Assembly (NCBI GenBank): GCA_017463035.1
Contig: JAFTPY010000017.1
Coordinates: 1 to 6,104 of the forward strand
Reading direction: 5' to 3'
DNA length: 6,104 nt
Origin: Lachnospiraceae bacterium
GTDB taxonomy: Bacteria; Bacillota; Clostridia; Lachnospirales; Lachnospiraceae
This document shows positions 5,170 to 6,104 of this stretch, one piece after another (position 1 is the stretch's first letter; each line of letters opens with the position of its first letter). Below the pieces are notes generated by a model. The model did no database searches and was not told the DNA's origin. It saw only the letters and a program-made list of their open reading frames with translations. The position numbers and the translations under genes were made by a program.

Positions 5170-6104
5170 ATGGAAAACCGAACCTACATCGCCATTGACT
5201 TAAAGTCCTTCTATGCCTCTGTGGAGTGTATCGAGCGCGGGCTTGACCCGCTGACGACGAACCTTGTGGTGGCGGATTCGTCGAGGACGGAGAAGACCAT
5301 TTGCCTTGCGGTGTCGCCGTCCTTAAAACGATACGGCATTCCGGGCCGGGCGCGGTTGTTTGAGGTGGTACAGCGGGTAAAAGAGGTCAATGCGGAGCGG
5401 AGAAATAAAGCACCGGGACGGACATTTTCCGGGAAGTCTCACTTTTCTAAGGAATTGGATACCCGGCCGGAGCTTGAGATTTCCTATATTACGGCACCGC
5501 CGCGGATGGCGCTGTATTTGGACTACAGTACCCAGATTTATAATGTATATTTGCAGTACGTGGCACCGGAGGACATCCATGTATACTCCATTGACGAGGT
5601 ATTTATGGATGTGACGCAATATCTGAATACCTATGGATTGACGCCGAAGGAGCTGGCCGCAAAGATGATTAAAAACGTGCTGTCGGAGACCGGTATCACC
5701 GCCACGGCGGGGATTGGGACAAACCTGTACCTTTGCAAGGTGGCTATGGACATTATGGCAAAGAAGGTAACTCCGGACGCGGACGGGGTGCGGATTGCGG
5801 AGCTGGACGAAATGAGCTACCGGAGACTCCTTTGGACCCACCGGCCTCTGACCTCCTTTTGGCGGGTGGGGCGCGGTTATCAGAAGAAGCTGGAAGAAGT
5901 GGGGCTTTATACTATGGGGGACATTGCCAGGTGTTCCCTGGGGGGGCCGGGAGAGTTTTACAATGAGGAGTTGTTGTATAAGTTGTTCGGGGTGAATGCG
6001 GAGCTTCTCATTGACCATGCCTGGGGATACGAACCCACCACCATTGAGATGATTAAGGCCTACAAGCCGGAGGTGAACAGTGTCAGCTCCGGGCAGGTGT
6101 TGCA
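5170..6104 (+). CDS. Y-family (UmuC/UvrX-like) translesion DNA polymerase, 3' partial
   Basis: Error-prone polymerases of this family copy past damaged bases. The frame is open to the window edge, giving 311 residues of an expected 450-500. The palm begins YIAIDLKSFYASVEC: D10 is the first metal-binding carboxylate and Y15 the likely steric gate against ribonucleotides. The other two carboxylates are D142 and E143 in VYSIDEVFMD. TATAGIGTNLYLCK (177-190) is the conserved palm segment. A thumb with a helix-hairpin-helix follows, about 225-250 (RPLTSFWRVGRG). The DLKSFYASVEC form, with K where DinB proteins have D, together with SRTEKTICLAVSPSLK, places it with UvrX/UmuC-like Firmicute enzymes rather than classical DinB. 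ATG 5170 follows AAAGGAGG (5156-5163) by 6 bases. It is SOS controlled through the LexA box. The little finger and any C-terminal clamp-binding motif are beyond the window. Confidence 0.93.
   Translation, partial: MENRTYIAIDLKSFYASVECIERGLDPLTTNLVVADSSRTEKTICLAVSPSLKRYGIPGRARLFEVVQRVKEVNAERRNKAPGRTFSGKSHFSKELDTRPELEISYITAPPRMALYLDYSTQIYNVYLQYVAPEDIHVYSIDEVFMDVTQYLNTYGLTPKELAAKMIKNVLSETGITATAGIGTNLYLCKVAMDIMAKKVTPDADGVRIAELDEMSYRRLLWTHRPLTSFWRVGRGYQKKLEEVGLYTMGDIARCSLGGPGEFYNEELLYKLFGVNAELLIDHAWGYEPTTIEMIKAYKPEVNSVSSGQVL

Noticed and set aside
5323..6018. 231-codon minus-strand frame across the polymerase gene
   Set aside because: Arises from the GC-rich third positions of the polymerase gene; the sense protein has all catalytic motifs.

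Overview
The window looks like chromosomal DNA of a low-to-moderate GC member of the Firmicutes, most likely class Clostridia and plausibly Lachnospiraceae. The taxon is inferred from strong AGGAGG-type ribosome binding sites, a tRNA-sensing T-box leader, a Gram-positive-type LexA box and the style of the proteins; no marker gene fixes it.

Left part (1-600): the last 72 codons of a ComEC/Rec2-like DNA-uptake protein are followed by a toxin-antitoxin remnant. Its promoter is complete and overlaps two identical 16-bp operator-like repeats. The gene behind it is an in-frame fusion of the C-terminal half of a HigB/RelE-like toxin with the C-terminal end of its HTH antitoxin.

Centre left (601-2571): a tryptophan T-box attenuator has specifier TGG and a UGGC bulge matching a G discriminator. 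It controls a stand-alone tryptophan synthase beta gene (trpB) that ends in a clear terminator. Between attenuator and trpB lies an unusual leader of about 345 bp. It holds a multi-hairpin element closed by a 7-bp inverted repeat (947-1125), a second copy of the attenuator's 3' arm (1225-1242), and two short ORFs with good Shine-Dalgarno sequences, the second overlapping the trpB start. This is the least explained part of the window.

Centre right (2629-4480, minus strand): one complete methyl-accepting chemotaxis protein, convergent with trpB, with an extended -10 promoter.

Right part (4500-6104): a Nudix hydrolase gene sits behind a promoter with a 19-bp spacer and a centred dyad, the architecture of MerR-activated promoters. 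It is followed by a UmuC/UvrX-like Y-family polymerase gene that runs off the window and has a LexA (SOS) box abutting its -35. These two genes suggest a stress and genome-maintenance neighbourhood under two separate controls.

I found no CRISPR array, tRNA, rRNA, transposase gene or obvious new multi-gene defence system.
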